A stretch of 64,000 nucleotides of DNA from Oleispira antarctica RB-8 (GCA_000967895.1 FO203512.1:3595531-3659530); one strand, 5' to 3'. Shown: positions 1 to 9,373, numbered from the stretch's first letter. Numbers and translations are program-made. The notes: generated from the sequence alone by a model not told the origin.

Positions 1-916
1 CCTCAACCAAGTCAATCGGTTGCCACTGCTCCGGGTGTCGTTCGACCTCCAGTTTTGCCAAGAGTAAAATATCAGCAATTAAGTCATTAATACGCCCTGT
101 CTCTAGCTCAATACGATCCAAATATTCTACGGCATCATCATTTGCATCAAAACGCGCCAGCTCTGTCGCTATTTGTAGTCGCGCTAAAGGCGACCTGAGC
201 TCATGTGAGATATCCCGTAGCAAACCTTTTTGATCTGCCAGTAAGGTTTGCAGTCGATCTGCCATAACATCAAATTCACGACTAAGATCGCCGATTTCAT
301 CACGTCGGCGACGTAAGCGGTAACCAGAGCGAGCACTCAGATCACCTCCAGCAATCGCTTTCACCGTTTTTTGTAAGCGACGCATTGGACGCGATAAATA
401 TCCGGATAAAATGAAGCCAACAACGGCAAAGAAAATAATGGCAACCAACAACCCCAGAGCGATGTAACTCTTTACATCTAATACCGCAAAAGGATGAAGA
501 AACTCAACGACCAATAAATAAAAGACGCCTTCCTGAGAGGTTAATGGCGCTTTGACTAAAATTTCACTGCGATTTAGTGGTTGTACTTTAACGTGAAATT
601 CACTCGCGGAAAAAGCATAATCTGAAACAGTGGCTGGCACCTTTCCACCAGCAAGATTACTGCCTTGTTGATCAAAAACGTAAGCGTTTACGTTTGGATG
701 TTGCTCAAAAGTGATTAGCCATTCAATGAGTAAAGGCTCACCGCCCCGCTGCAACATAAGTTGCGCGGATGATATATAGCCTTCCGTTGGCGCAATTAAG
801 TTATTCGTTTCGTTTGATAACTGTCGATAAAATACGGCGTATGCCAAAGTAACGAGTGTGGCAAGAACACTCGTTAAGACAAAAGAAAAATAGATTTTCC
901 AATATAAACCGCGCAT
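1..916 (-). CDS. cpxA: CpxA-like sensor histidine kinase, partial (3' end outside window)
   Basis: Inner-membrane histidine kinase that would autophosphorylate and pass phosphate to the regulator encoded just upstream. Reading leftwards from ATG at 916, about 305 residues are visible. There is a membrane segment at about residues 7-28, a periplasmic sensor of about 120 residues, and a second membrane segment near 150-170. A HAMP linker follows (SRPMRRLQKTVKAIAGGDLS), then the HisKA box RDISHELRSPLARLQ with His238 as the phospho-acceptor. The ATPase domain lies beyond position 1. The start is 22 bases past the regulator stop, so the two are co-transcribed. The SHELRSPLARLQ region and the neighbouring CpxR-like regulator point to CpxA (envelope stress). 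The periplasmic part is poorly conserved in this family, so the signal sensed cannot be stated. Confidence 0.8.
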   Translation of the reverse strand, partial: MRGLYWKIYFSFVLTSVLATLVTLAYAVFYRQLSNETNNLIAPTEGYISSAQLMLQRGGEPLLIEWLITFEQHPNVNAYVFDQQGSNLAGGKVPATVSDYAFSASEFHVKVQPLNRSEILVKAPLTSQEGVFYLLVVEFLHPFAVLDVKSYIALGLLVAIIFFAVVGFILSGYLSRPMRRLQKTVKAIAGGDLSARSGYRLRRRRDEIGDLSREFDVMADRLQTLLADQKGLLRDISHELRSPLARLQIATELARFDANDDAVEYLDRIELETGRINDLIADILLLAKLEVERHPEQWQPIDLVE

Positions 917-938
917 TAAGCATTCAACTTAAAAGCCA

Positions 939-1628
939 TTAGACCTGAGCCGTTACGTACATATAACCAACACCACGAATGGTTTTAATACGCGCCTGGC
1001 CATTTTCATGACTGCCCAGTTTTTTGCGTAAATTACTTAAGTGCATATCTAAACTGCGATCAAATAGCGTTAAAGACCGAGACATCGCTTCTTCTGCTAA
1101 TTGATTTTTTTCTACCACTTTACCGAGATGAGATACGAGGGTATTGAGAATATTATATTCTGTTACCGTCAGTTCAAGTGCCTTATCATTTTTCAATACA
1201 TGATGCTGACTATGATCGATTTCCAGTTCATCTATATGGATCACATCGTCTGGTTGAACCTTAATATCTGTTTGTGTACGGCGCAATACAGCGCGCAAAC
1301 GTGCAATCAATTCTCTTGGATTGCACGGCTTAGGCAAATAATCATCTGCACCAATTTCCAACCCAACAATACGGTCCATCTCATCGCCTTTGGCGGTCAA
1401 CATCACGACAGGAAGCTGGCTGGTTTTGCGCAATTCGGTCAGTACTTCTAAACCCGTCATGCCCGGCAACATAATATCCAAAATCATCGCATCATACGAT
1501 TGCGCCAAGCTTTGTTGAAGTCCTTCTGGCCCAGTATGCACTTGATCAACGTCAATACCTTCACGCCGCAAGTAGCGCGCCAGTAATTCACACAGTTCTT
1601 GATCATCGTCGACTAAAAGAATCTTCAT
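939..1628 (-). CDS. cpxR: CpxR-like OmpR-family response regulator
   Basis: Cytoplasmic DNA-binding response regulator, 229 residues, the normal length for the OmpR/PhoB class. The receiver domain (1-120) has the acidic pocket DDD at 7-9, phospho-acceptor Asp51 (ILDIMLPGMTG), the conserved Thr in MLTAKG and Lys in LPKPCN. The stretch GLEIGADDYLPKP closely resembles enterobacterial CpxR. The winged-helix DNA-binding domain fills about 130-225 and ends in RKKLG...IKTIRGVGYMY. It is the first gene of a two-gene operon with the kinase, 22 bases apart. Identification as CpxR rather than a related OmpR-type regulator rests on the receiver sequence and the kinase next door. A GTAAA-like repeat in its promoter region fits autoregulation. 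Confidence 0.8.
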   Translation of the reverse strand: MKILLVDDDQELCELLARYLRREGIDVDQVHTGPEGLQQSLAQSYDAMILDIMLPGMTGLEVLTELRKTSQLPVVMLTAKGDEMDRIVGLEIGADDYLPKPCNPRELIARLRAVLRRTQTDIKVQPDDVIHIDELEIDHSQHHVLKNDKALELTVTEYNILNTLVSHLGKVVEKNQLAEEAMSRSLTLFDRSLDMHLSNLRKKLGSHENGQARIKTIRGVGYMYVTAQV

Positions 1629-1711
1629 CTAATACTTCCTTTTATATTTATTAACAGCATTAAATAAGGATTATCAATTTTTGCAAGGGTTCTCAACTTT
1701 CTAACGGTTTC

Positions 1712-1725
1712 TTTACGTTTTCTAC
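1712..1725 (-). promoter_or_regulatory. Candidate CpxR box upstream of cpxR
   Basis: On the minus strand the sequence GTAGAAAACGTAAA gives two half-sites, GTAGA and GTAAA, separated by 4 bases. The known CpxR consensus is tandem GTAAA with a short spacer, so this differs at one base. It lies about 85-100 bases before the cpxR start. Autoregulation is typical of cpx operons. Short motifs like this arise by chance, so the call is tentative. Confidence 0.4.
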
Positions 1726-1753
1726 ACACTCTTGCACATATCCTATCCCTTAT

Positions 1754-2029
1754 TTAATCAGATCGAGAATGATGCTCGACAAATGCAATGGCTTCCGTAA
1801 CAACCTTACTAACACGCTCTTTAACCTCAAATAATTCGTTAGGAGACATATAAAATGCCATATCCACTTCGTAACGATAGTATTTAGGAGGTAATCGGTT
1901 CAGTGCAACACAAGCAACATCAGCCATAAAATCCATGCCAGGCTCAGTAGCCCGACTGGCTAACTGGCGGCGAATTTCTTCTGAGACAACCAACTCATAA
2001 TAATTACTAATGTGATTAACAATTGCCAT
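1754..2029 (-). CDS. ComFB-family protein
   Basis: Small cytoplasmic protein of 91 residues matching the late-competence ComFB family. Features seen are an N-terminal HISNYYELVVSEEIRRQL helix, a central Cys in MADVACVALNRLPPKYYRYEVDMAFY with the family hallmark ALNRLPP-x-Y, and a helical C-terminus with VTEAIAFVEHH. ComFB proteins in some bacteria bind cyclic dinucleotides, but I cannot tell from this sequence whether this one does. It is monocistronic or loosely linked: about 125 bases separate it from cpxR downstream and about 84 from the channel gene upstream. Family assignment is good, function is not established. Confidence 0.75.
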   Translation of the reverse strand: MAIVNHISNYYELVVSEEIRRQLASRATEPGMDFMADVACVALNRLPPKYYRYEVDMAFYMSPNELFEVKERVSKVVTEAIAFVEHHSRSD

Positions 2030-2113
2030 AGCTTGCTCCTTATGATGATTATTACTACCTTAGCTCATCTGCTTAGGCCTGTATCAAACTGATCTTAAAA
2101 ACTCTGAAATTTT

Positions 2114-2899
2114 CTATTTCTTATCCAGTAAACAATCAATTTTTTCTTCTAAGCTCTCTATTTTTTTCTGAAGCCTTAACAGCTGTAACTTATTGTCCAA
2201 TTCTTGATGAGATATTTTGTCATCTTGCTGAGATAAAAAGAACGCTGAAAAACTGGCCGTTAACATAGAAAATAAGCCGATGCCTAACAGAATAAGTCCA
2301 GATCCGAATAACCGACCTGCCGTACTCCCTGGCACAATGTCACCATAACCTACGGTCGTAATCGTTACCCAGGCCCACCAAATCCCGTCTAATGGAGTCT
2401 CAATATTGGGGTCTATCAATGCCACCACGGTGCCAGAAACAATCACTATAATAAAACTGACCATTAAGGTCGTACCTAAGTGATTGCGGCTTAATATTTT
2501 TCGCGCTGCGGCAGACATGCTGAAAAGCAAAGAGAATAGAATTAATAGTCGTAATGCCCTTAGTCCTCCCGTATAGGGAAAGATATCCCACAGCAAGGGC
2601 ATACCGGCAAAGATAATAACCAAGCTTCCCCAGTTATTAAACAAGTAGCGTTTTTTGTTATCAACCAAGATGAGTAAAAGACTGGTTTCCAGAACAAAAA
2701 ATCCCCAAATGAACCAGTCGCCATAGATCGACATCGTAATAGGCACGAGCCCTTGAGCTTCAATGTACCATTCTAAAATAATCCCAATAGCCAATAAAAT
2801 CATTGGCCATTCAAAAAAGCGTCCTAATTTAACGGCGACAGGTGATTCGTCACTATGCACACCAGATAGACCAAAGAAGCCGGGAATATGTTCATTCAT
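2114..2899 (-). CDS. Voltage-gated-type potassium channel (Kch-like)
   Basis: Inner-membrane cation channel of 261 residues. Several hydrophobic segments precede a pore loop carrying the K+ selectivity filter TTVGYGDIVPGS (filter TVGYGD at 182-187), which is direct evidence of K+ selectivity. An S4-like segment with spaced arginines (GLRALRLLILFSLLFSMSAAARK, about 112-134) suggests voltage sensing. After the last membrane helix (about 200-223) the cytoplasmic tail is a predicted coiled coil rich in Leu, Lys and Glu (about 228-261), probably for assembly. There is no RCK/TrkA-N domain. The gene lies between the rhodanese and ComFB genes in the same direction, with no obvious functional link. 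Confidence 0.85.
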   Translation of the reverse strand: MNEHIPGFFGLSGVHSDESPVAVKLGRFFEWPMILLAIGIILEWYIEAQGLVPITMSIYGDWFIWGFFVLETSLLLILVDNKKRYLFNNWGSLVIIFAGMPLLWDIFPYTGGLRALRLLILFSLLFSMSAAARKILSRNHLGTTLMVSFIIVIVSGTVVALIDPNIETPLDGIWWAWVTITTVGYGDIVPGSTAGRLFGSGLILLGIGLFSMLTASFSAFFLSQQDDKISHQELDNKLQLLRLQKKIESLEEKIDCLLDKK

Positions 2900-2938
2900 T
2901 TATCTATCGTTCTCAAAGTGTGCAACGCCATTATTCTA

Positions 2939-3325
2939 TTAATAAATACTCGGATCTATTTCTACTTTATGAATCGTGCCACTCCAGCCATCGAAACCTC
3001 CAATGAGCATTTCAACCTGAGCGAACCCCATTTGCTTTAAGGTATAAGCGGCTAACGTGCTGCGACCACCATTTTTGCAATAAATTAAGATATTACGCTG
3101 ATTATCATTCAAGCCTGGATGGTCACCCACTTTAAACTCCAATACTCCGCGGGGAATGTTCACGGCATTAGGCAGGTGCCCAAGTTGAAATTCAGCAGGC
3201 TCACGTACATCTAAAACCAATGCTTTTTGGGCAATTAATACTTCTGCCCGATCCGCATCGACTAAATTAATCTCAGCGCGGGCGGCGGTTAAAAAATCAT
3301 CTCGTGTCTTTATTGAATCACTCAT
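2939..3325 (-). CDS. Single-domain rhodanese-like protein
   Basis: Probably a cytoplasmic sulfurtransferase, 128 residues, a single rhodanese domain. The substrate loop is IYCKNGGRST with catalytic Cys83, and the conserved DVREPAEFQLGHLPNAVNIPRG block lies at 39-60. A six-residue loop beginning CKNGGR is typical of the single-domain GlpE/PspE-like class that handles thiosulfate or protein persulfide. There is no signal peptide. The N-terminal about 25 residues form a helical extension. The gene stands 39 bases upstream of the channel gene on the same strand. The physiological sulfur donor and acceptor cannot be deduced. Confidence 0.85.
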   Translation of the reverse strand: MSDSIKTRDDFLTAARAEINLVDADRAEVLIAQKALVLDVREPAEFQLGHLPNAVNIPRGVLEFKVGDHPGLNDNQRNILIYCKNGGRSTLAAYTLKQMGFAQVEMLIGGFDGWSGTIHKVEIDPSIY

Positions 3326-3575
3326 AATTCACCTATATAACTATTGGGTTATCTAGCCAGCATAACAAGTTTCTACTTTAAGTCATAGAAGCAAACCCGG
3401 CGCCACCATATTTTACATTTCATGAGTTTGATGTGTGTCAGAATCCTATCTTTATTATACTTAAATGGAATAAGATAAATAAATACTAATAACTTGGTCA
3501 CTTTCTAGCAGCTTATAGAATAGGACTTATACTCAATTGATGGAACCATGAATTGATTACCTTGGATTAGGCAGA

Positions 3576-6500
3576 ATGGATAAGCGCGTAAAACCTAGAT
3601 TTGAAAGTCACGTAGAAGCAAAATTAATTACCACAAATGGCTCAAGCCATGCCTGCCACGTTACTGATTTCTCACAAGAAGGCCTAAGAGTCTACTGGCA
3701 TGATGACGAAAAAATCATCTTAAAAAGTGAAGACATATTACAGCTCTATGTAACCTTAGAAGACGCGTCTTTCAACATCACCGTAGAGTGTCTCTACCAA
3801 GAAGGCAGCAGTGCCGGCTTGAGACTGCTGGATCCTACTCATGAAATATTCCTAAAATTACAAAATATTAACCAAGCAAATAGAAATCAGGATTCTTTAT
3901 CAAGTGAGAAACGTAGCCACTGTAAAGGACTCTTCCAACAACGCGTCAAAGAAAGCAGCCAAAGCATCATTAAACAATGGCACTCTGAGCTTTTAGATGC
4001 ATTATTTAAACAAGCTAATAAAGCTCATAACAATAGCGAGCAACAAGCTTTATTCAGTGCAGAGAAGCACGTTGCGGAACATGGCTCCCAGATCCAAAAT
4101 AGTTTTTTAAGTGCTATTGCAGAACAGCTTAAGTGCTGGCTTGAGGGCTTACCTCAAATAACCAATGAACAAAATTCACCAGAAGATCTACAAAAGCAAA
4201 GCTTATCTCTCGTCAAACAAGATGAGTTTGAAGACTGGTTACTCGCTAAAGTCGCGAGTACTCATTTGCAGTCCAGTTTGAGTCATGCGTCCTTTGAAGT
4301 GCGTCAGCTATTGGATATGATCTCGGAAGCTGAGCCTGAGAACTCTTTTAACCCTCTCAGTGCTGATGTAATTACCGAGGCTTTCAGGTCTGCGATTGAG
4401 CCCTTAGACATTGAAAAAAGTATTCGAGAAATTGCTTTTGAAATTTTTCAGCAAGTTGCAAGTCAACAATTAAAAATAGCCTACCAGGAGTTTATTAAAC
4501 AAGTTGATATACCCTTAGTATTTCGTAATCGTTCTAGTACCAACATCGCCAATAATACTCTAAGTAAGCCAAATAAGACGAGCCCGACTGACGCTAAAAA
4601 CGAAGTATTACAACAGCAGGCAGAACCTCAAATTTTCCCCGCCTCACAGAATGATCCTCAAACTTATCAAAACCCCGGTTATAACGCCCCAAAAACGTCA
4701 GGTTCGATGCAAGCCTTTCGCCAACATCAAGCAGAAGCACAACAGGCTTATAGCAACATTCAAAGCTTATTAGCGTTACGTTATCAACACTTTGAAAACA
4801 ATATAAGCAACTCCCCAGAAGATGCTGAGCATCAGCAGCCGAGCATGCCAGCGGCTAACCATAGCCAGGTGCAATCAGCACTGCAGCAACTTTGGGCAAA
4901 ATCAGAAACTCAGCCAGGCCGCGTCCGTCAAGACTTAGAACACGCCTTAGCTACAGAAGAGATTGGCCTACCAGCAGCCAATCGTGAAGCGATCGATACG
5001 CTTGAGCATGTTACACAAAATCTTGTTGCCAGCGAGAAAATATCTGACTTTATCAAGCCTTTTATTGCCCAGCTAGAACAACCTTTATCCATGATGATGC
5101 TGAACGACCCCAGCATGATGTTCAACCCCCAACACCCTGGTCGAATGGCCTTAAACGCCATCTCTAAACTGGGGCGCATGACCACCACAGGCCAAGAGAT
5201 AGTCAGTGAAAAATTAAATGCCATGCTGCAGGGGATTGATACTAATAGCAGCGCTGAACAACTTGAAGCCCAACTCCAGTCTCTGCAAGTAGGGATTGAT
5301 ACTATGCTTGTCGAAGCAGAACGACGAGCAAAGATGAATTCAGACCGTGTCGCACAGGCTGCTGAAGGCGAACATAGAGTGGACCAAGCCCGCGAAAAAA
5401 TCGCCCGCCTGATCAGCAAAGACATCTCCGGCAAAACGCTTCCCACGATTGTTATAGAATGGTTGGAGCAAGGCTGGAAACCCCTATTAACACTCATTTA
5501 TTTACGTGAAACCATTGAGAGTAAACGCTTTCGAGGCGCAGTAAAGCTCTACCGCCAAGTACTCTCATTATTTAACCCTGCCAATGCAGGTCGCAAAGAA
5601 CTATTAGAGCGCTTTTATCCTTTAATAAAATTAATGCATTATGAACTAGACCAGCTTAATGGAGCTCGCCCGGATCATAATCATTGGCATAGTGCTATCA
5701 ATTTAGTGGCTGAACAACACTTAGAAATTGGCGAAATTGAAGAGGTGACTGAAGTCCCCGTTGAAGTTAAAGAAGAAAAACCGCTTCTGGAAGGTAAAGG
5801 GGTACGCCGAGCACTCAATTTACAAGTGGGCGATTGGCTGTTAATTGTCGAGTCTGACTTAAGTGTTTCCGTTGTTTGGATGGCTGAAGATGGCTCTAAA
5901 TTCGCCTGTGTTAATCATAGCGGCATGAAGGTTGTTGATTTCACGCTAGAACAACTCGCGGCCGCATTAGAAGATGGCTCCGTGAAGCGTCTATATGAGC
6001 AGGAAGAGTCTGCAGTTGATCAAAGTTTGGATGCGCTAGTCAAACAAATTTATAATGAGTTATCGGCCCAAGCGAATACCGATGCGTTAACCAATATAAA
6101 TACGCGTCAACATTTCATGCGTCACTTAAAAGATGAAGCGGCGAAATCACATCGTTCCAATCTAACCCATACGCTATGCCTAATTGATATTGATCAGTTT
6201 AAGTTAATCAATAGTGAGTACGGTGTAGAGGGTGGCGATGAATGTTTAAAATCAATCGCTAAGGTATTATTAGACACAAGCACCAATAAAAATGATTGTG
6301 CTCGCATGGGCAGTAATGAATTTGCCATTTTATTTCAGCACTCAGACCTTGGACACGGCGAAGAACAAGCTCGAGCATTGAAAACAACATTAGAACAACT
6401 CGATATTATCAGTGGTCAGCATAAATTTCGCATTCACCTCAGCATGGGGGTTTCCGAACTCAGCTACCAAGTCAGCAATGAAATAGATCTAGTGACCTTT

Positions 6501-7355
6501 GCTGAGTCTGCTTGCTTATCAGCAAAGGAAAAAGGCGGTAGTCGTGTTTACCGCTACATCGAAGACGATCATGCTCGCATTAAACGTGATGAATTTATGT
6601 CGTGGGCGAACAAGCTGAATCAAGCTTTAGAAACAGATCAGCTACAGCTGTTATGTCTACCAGTTACTGCCATTCAAGACGCTGAAAAAAAGCTGAAACA
6701 ATATGAAGTTATTATCAGTATCGAAGATGAAAATGGCATTCAGGTACCGCCGTTAGAATATCTACAAGCCGCTGAACATTATAGCCGCATGTATTTAATT
6801 GATCGCTGGACATTGGAGCAGTTGATCAAGTGGATGAGCTCTCATCCAGATGTCGTGGCTAAGATTGATCGCTTCATGATTAAGTTATCCGGTTATTCTA
6901 TGAATGATGATTCATTATTAGCCTTTATTTTTGATCAAGCTCGCGAGCACGATATTCCTGTTGATAAGTTCTGCTTTGAACTCAACGAAACTTCTGCCAT
7001 TCAAAATATTGAAGATGCCGTAGATTTCATGCATGAAATGCGCAGCTTAGGATGCGAATTTACCCTGTCCGATTTCGGTACTGGGCAATCATCCTTTGAG
7101 TACCTCAAACGACTGCCGGTAAATTACGTCAAAATCGACCATACTTTCATCAAGGATCTAGTCACTAGCTCTGCGGATTATGCGATGGTGAAATCGATCC
7201 ATGAAATTGCTCACTTTATGGCTAAGAAAACCATTGCGGAGCAAGTTAATGACCAAGATACGCTGAATATCCTGCGCAGTATCGGCATCGATCTTGCAAT
7301 GGGAGGAGAATTACTACAAGCGATCCCATTGGATCAACTCAGTAATCTCAATTAA
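3576..7355 (+). CDS. PilZ-DUF1631-GGDEF-EAL protein with degenerate catalytic motifs
   Basis: Very large cytoplasmic c-di-GMP protein, 1259 residues. Residues 1-90 form a PilZ domain with both ligand motifs intact: RVKPR (RxxxR, 4-8) and DFSQEG (D/NxSxxG). A long helical DUF1631 region spans about 110-780. A diguanylate-cyclase fold starts near 836, but its signature is RMGSNEF (GSNEF at 912-916) instead of GGDEF, so cyclase activity is doubtful. The EAL fold (about 1005-1255) lacks the EAL triplet (EVIISIEDENG in its place) and has LSDFGTG for DDFG, so phosphodiesterase activity is also doubtful. The protein is most likely a c-di-GMP receptor or scaffold. The start has AGGCAGA just before the ATG. 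It is followed by a hairpin and the TRAP operon, with no evident link. Confidence 0.85.
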   Translation: MDKRVKPRFESHVEAKLITTNGSSHACHVTDFSQEGLRVYWHDDEKIILKSEDILQLYVTLEDASFNITVECLYQEGSSAGLRLLDPTHEIFLKLQNINQANRNQDSLSSEKRSHCKGLFQQRVKESSQSIIKQWHSELLDALFKQANKAHNNSEQQALFSAEKHVAEHGSQIQNSFLSAIAEQLKCWLEGLPQITNEQNSPEDLQKQSLSLVKQDEFEDWLLAKVASTHLQSSLSHASFEVRQLLDMISEAEPENSFNPLSADVITEAFRSAIEPLDIEKSIREIAFEIFQQVASQQLKIAYQEFIKQVDIPLVFRNRSSTNIANNTLSKPNKTSPTDAKNEVLQQQAEPQIFPASQNDPQTYQNPGYNAPKTSGSMQAFRQHQAEAQQAYSNIQSLLALRYQHFENNISNSPEDAEHQQPSMPAANHSQVQSALQQLWAKSETQPGRVRQDLEHALATEEIGLPAANREAIDTLEHVTQNLVASEKISDFIKPFIAQLEQPLSMMMLNDPSMMFNPQHPGRMALNAISKLGRMTTTGQEIVSEKLNAMLQGIDTNSSAEQLEAQLQSLQVGIDTMLVEAERRAKMNSDRVAQAAEGEHRVDQAREKIARLISKDISGKTLPTIVIEWLEQGWKPLLTLIYLRETIESKRFRGAVKLYRQVLSLFNPANAGRKELLERFYPLIKLMHYELDQLNGARPDHNHWHSAINLVAEQHLEIGEIEEVTEVPVEVKEEKPLLEGKGVRRALNLQVGDWLLIVESDLSVSVVWMAEDGSKFACVNHSGMKVVDFTLEQLAAALEDGSVKRLYEQEESAVDQSLDALVKQIYNELSAQANTDALTNINTRQHFMRHLKDEAAKSHRSNLTHTLCLIDIDQFKLINSEYGVEGGDECLKSIAKVLLDTSTNKNDCARMGSNEFAILFQHSDLGHGEEQARALKTTLEQLDIISGQHKFRIHLSMGVSELSYQVSNEIDLVTFAESACLSAKEKGGSRVYRYIEDDHARIKRDEFMSWANKLNQALETDQLQLLCLPVTAIQDAEKKLKQYEVIISIEDENGIQVPPLEYLQAAEHYSRMYLIDRWTLEQLIKWMSSHPDVVAKIDRFMIKLSGYSMNDDSLLAFIFDQAREHDIPVDKFCFELNETSAIQNIEDAVDFMHEMRSLGCEFTLSDFGTGQSSFEYLKRLPVNYVKIDHTFIKDLVTSSADYAMVKSIHEIAHFMAKKTIAEQVNDQDTLNILRSIGIDLAMGGELLQAIPLDQLSNLN

Positions 7356-7386
7356 GAGATTAACTGTTTCATTAGAATAGTGAAAA

Positions 7387-7407
7387 TGTACCCTTAATCA
7401 GGGTACA
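7387..7407 (+). terminator. Hairpin after the DUF1631 gene
   Basis: Perfect 8-bp stem TGTACCCT / AGGGTACA with a 5-base loop, 32 bases after the upstream stop codon and 33 before tatT. It is followed by a T-rich stretch (ATTCACACTTCACTTTT) rather than a pure T run, so it would be a weak terminator or an mRNA-stabilising hairpin. Confidence 0.45.
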
Positions 7408-7439
7408 ATTCACACTTCACTTTTAAGCTTAGATGCCCC

Positions 7440-8270
7440 ATGTTCAGACTATTATTAATTATTGCTTTTTTCAGTATACAAGCCTGCTCAATCGGTAACC
7501 TACCCACCAACCTTTCTCGCTCTATGATGAACCAGGAAGATCCTGAATTAGTGCGTACCGCAGCGCCAGCGTATTTATTAATGCTCGATGCTCTGGTTGC
7601 TACCTACCCAGACGATGAAACCTTCTTGATTCCCGCTGCCAAACTCTATGGCGCTTACGCTGGTGTGTTTTCTAATGACGAAGAACAAACTCGTAGAATG
7701 GCAAATCGTGCCAAAGAATATGCATTACGCGCCTTGTGTGAAAACGAAGAAGATTTGTGTCTCGCACTCGATCAGCAAGTAGAGGATATTAAAATTGAAC
7801 TCGAAGACCTTGATGAAGATGAGCTCAATCTGGTTTACACCTTCGCGTCTTCTTTGGCCAGCTGGATTCAAGCCAATAGCAATGACTGGGATGCTGTCGC
7901 ACAACTGCCTAAAGTAAAAACCTTGTTTAAATGGGTTCTACGCTACGATGCCGATTATGATAACGGCACCGCACAAGTGTATATGGGCGTATTAGAATCT
8001 CAGCTACCACCGTCTTTAGGGGGGCGCCCAGACCTTGCCAAAATGCATTTCGAAAATGCGATCAGAGCTTCTAACGGTCACCACCTAATGGCCAAAGTAC
8101 TTTACGCTCAACAATATGCGCGCTTATTATTCGAAAAAGAATTACACGATCGTTTATTAATGGAAGTTATTGCCGCAGACCCCAAAGCTGAAGGCTTAAC
8201 CTTAATTAATCAACTTGCCAAACAACAAGCTGAAGTATTATTAGCAGAATCTGCTGAATATTTTGAATAA
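7440..8270 (+). CDS. tatT: TRAP transporter accessory lipoprotein TatT
   Basis: Predicted lipoprotein of 276 residues that accompanies a TRAP substrate-binding protein. The N-terminus is a lipoprotein signal (hydrophobic core, then SIQAC with Cys16 as the lipidated residue). The rest is helical and TPR-like, with the family pattern PAYLLMLDALVATYPDDETFLIPAAKLYGAYAGVF and GGRPDLAKMHFENAI. In Treponema pallidum the homologous TatT forms a trimer that docks three substrate-binding subunits and is thought to handle hydrophobic ligands. It is the first gene of a four-gene unit, 27 bases before dctP. No clear Shine-Dalgarno precedes the ATG. Family call is strong from sequence and context. Confidence 0.85.
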   Translation: MFRLLLIIAFFSIQACSIGNLPTNLSRSMMNQEDPELVRTAAPAYLLMLDALVATYPDDETFLIPAAKLYGAYAGVFSNDEEQTRRMANRAKEYALRALCENEEDLCLALDQQVEDIKIELEDLDEDELNLVYTFASSLASWIQANSNDWDAVAQLPKVKTLFKWVLRYDADYDNGTAQVYMGVLESQLPPSLGGRPDLAKMHFENAIRASNGHHLMAKVLYAQQYARLLFEKELHDRLLMEVIAADPKAEGLTLINQLAKQQAEVLLAESAEYFE

Positions 8271-8297
8271 GACTGATTTCAACTTGAGACCCAACCT

Positions 8298-9302
8298 ATG
8301 CATTTTTTAAAAACATTATTTGTCACTAGCTTAATTGCTTTGTCTAGCAGCCAGGTCATGGCCGCAACGTTAAAGATAGCCACTGTTGTACCTAACGGCA
8401 GCAGCTGGATGAATGAAATGAAAGCCGCGGCAAAAGAAGTAAAGCAAAAAACAGGCGGCCGGGTAAAGATCAAATATTACCCAGGCGGAGTGATGGGAAG
8501 CGACAAAACAGTTCTGCGTAAAATGCGTTCTGGCCAGCTTCACGGTGGCGCTATTTCCGCAGGAGCACTCGCTCACATTTATAATGGCGTGCAGCTGTAT
8601 AGCCTACCGTTCACGTTTAATAATTTAGCCGAAGTTCGCCACGTGCGTAAAACCTTCGACCCCATTATTGCAGAAGGTTTAGCCGACAATGGTTTTCAAC
8701 TATTAGGCCTTTCAGAGGGAGGCTTTGCTTACCTAATGTCGAACAAAGCGTTAACCAAAGCTGCCGACATTCAAGGACAAAAAGTGTGGGTACCAGAAGG
8801 TGATCTAATTGGTAATGAAATTTTCGCTGTAGCGGGCATCAAGCCAATCGCATCACCGATTTCAAACGTTTATACCGGCCTGCAAACGGGCTTATTAGAC
8901 ACAGTAACCATTAACCCATCGGGCGCGATTGCTTTGCAATGGCATACTAAGATTCAACATCTTGCCGATGAGCCACTGTTATTAATCATGGGGATGTTGG
9001 TAGTCGATCAAAAAGCGTTTAAGAAAATTAACGCCGACGACCAAGCCATTGTTAAGCAAGTTGTTGCAGCTGCGTTTAAACGTTTAGACACTATAAATGA
9101 AGAAGGTGATATTGGCGCACGCGCCGCGCTGCAGAAAAACGGTATTCAGTTTGATAAGCCTTCTGGTACAGAATGGCGTGAGATTGCGAAAAAAGCACTG
9201 ATTAATCTAGAGAAAGTTGATGCGTACCCAGCGGATACTTATCAACAGTTGCAAACCGCCTTAGAAGAATATCGCAAGAGTCAACAATCAGAGCAGAAGT
9301 AG
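8298..9302 (+). CDS. dctP: TRAP transporter substrate-binding protein (DctP family)
   Basis: Periplasmic substrate-binding protein of 334 residues. It has a signal peptide (about 1-22, cut after VMA), then the DctP-fold start TLKIATVVPNGSSWMNEMKAAAKEV. Typical blocks are YYPGGVMGSDKTVLRKMRSGQLHGG and GQKVWVPEGDLIGNEIFAVAG, the second including the region that normally contacts the ligand. In standard DctP proteins an Arg in this area binds a carboxylate. Here the pairing with TatT suggests a different, possibly more hydrophobic ligand. It delivers ligand to the DctQ/DctM permease encoded 71 and 592 bases downstream. The C-terminus EYRKSQQSEQK is charged and probably flexible. The substrate cannot be named. 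Confidence 0.9.
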   Translation: MHFLKTLFVTSLIALSSSQVMAATLKIATVVPNGSSWMNEMKAAAKEVKQKTGGRVKIKYYPGGVMGSDKTVLRKMRSGQLHGGAISAGALAHIYNGVQLYSLPFTFNNLAEVRHVRKTFDPIIAEGLADNGFQLLGLSEGGFAYLMSNKALTKAADIQGQKVWVPEGDLIGNEIFAVAGIKPIASPISNVYTGLQTGLLDTVTINPSGAIALQWHTKIQHLADEPLLLIMGMLVVDQKAFKKINADDQAIVKQVVAAAFKRLDTINEEGDIGARAALQKNGIQFDKPSGTEWREIAKKALINLEKVDAYPADTYQQLQTALEEYRKSQQSEQK

Positions 9303-9373
9303 CTCTGATATACAATATGACGCTATAGCATAAACGATACGTCTCTACCTTCAACCGACAACGCGAATACTCC

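Noticed and set aside
4928-5497. A 189-codon open frame on the minus strand inside the PilZ-DUF1631-GGDEF-EAL gene
   Set aside because: It lies entirely opposite a well-supported gene, its protein is Ser/Cys-rich with no family features, and it has no ribosome-binding site.
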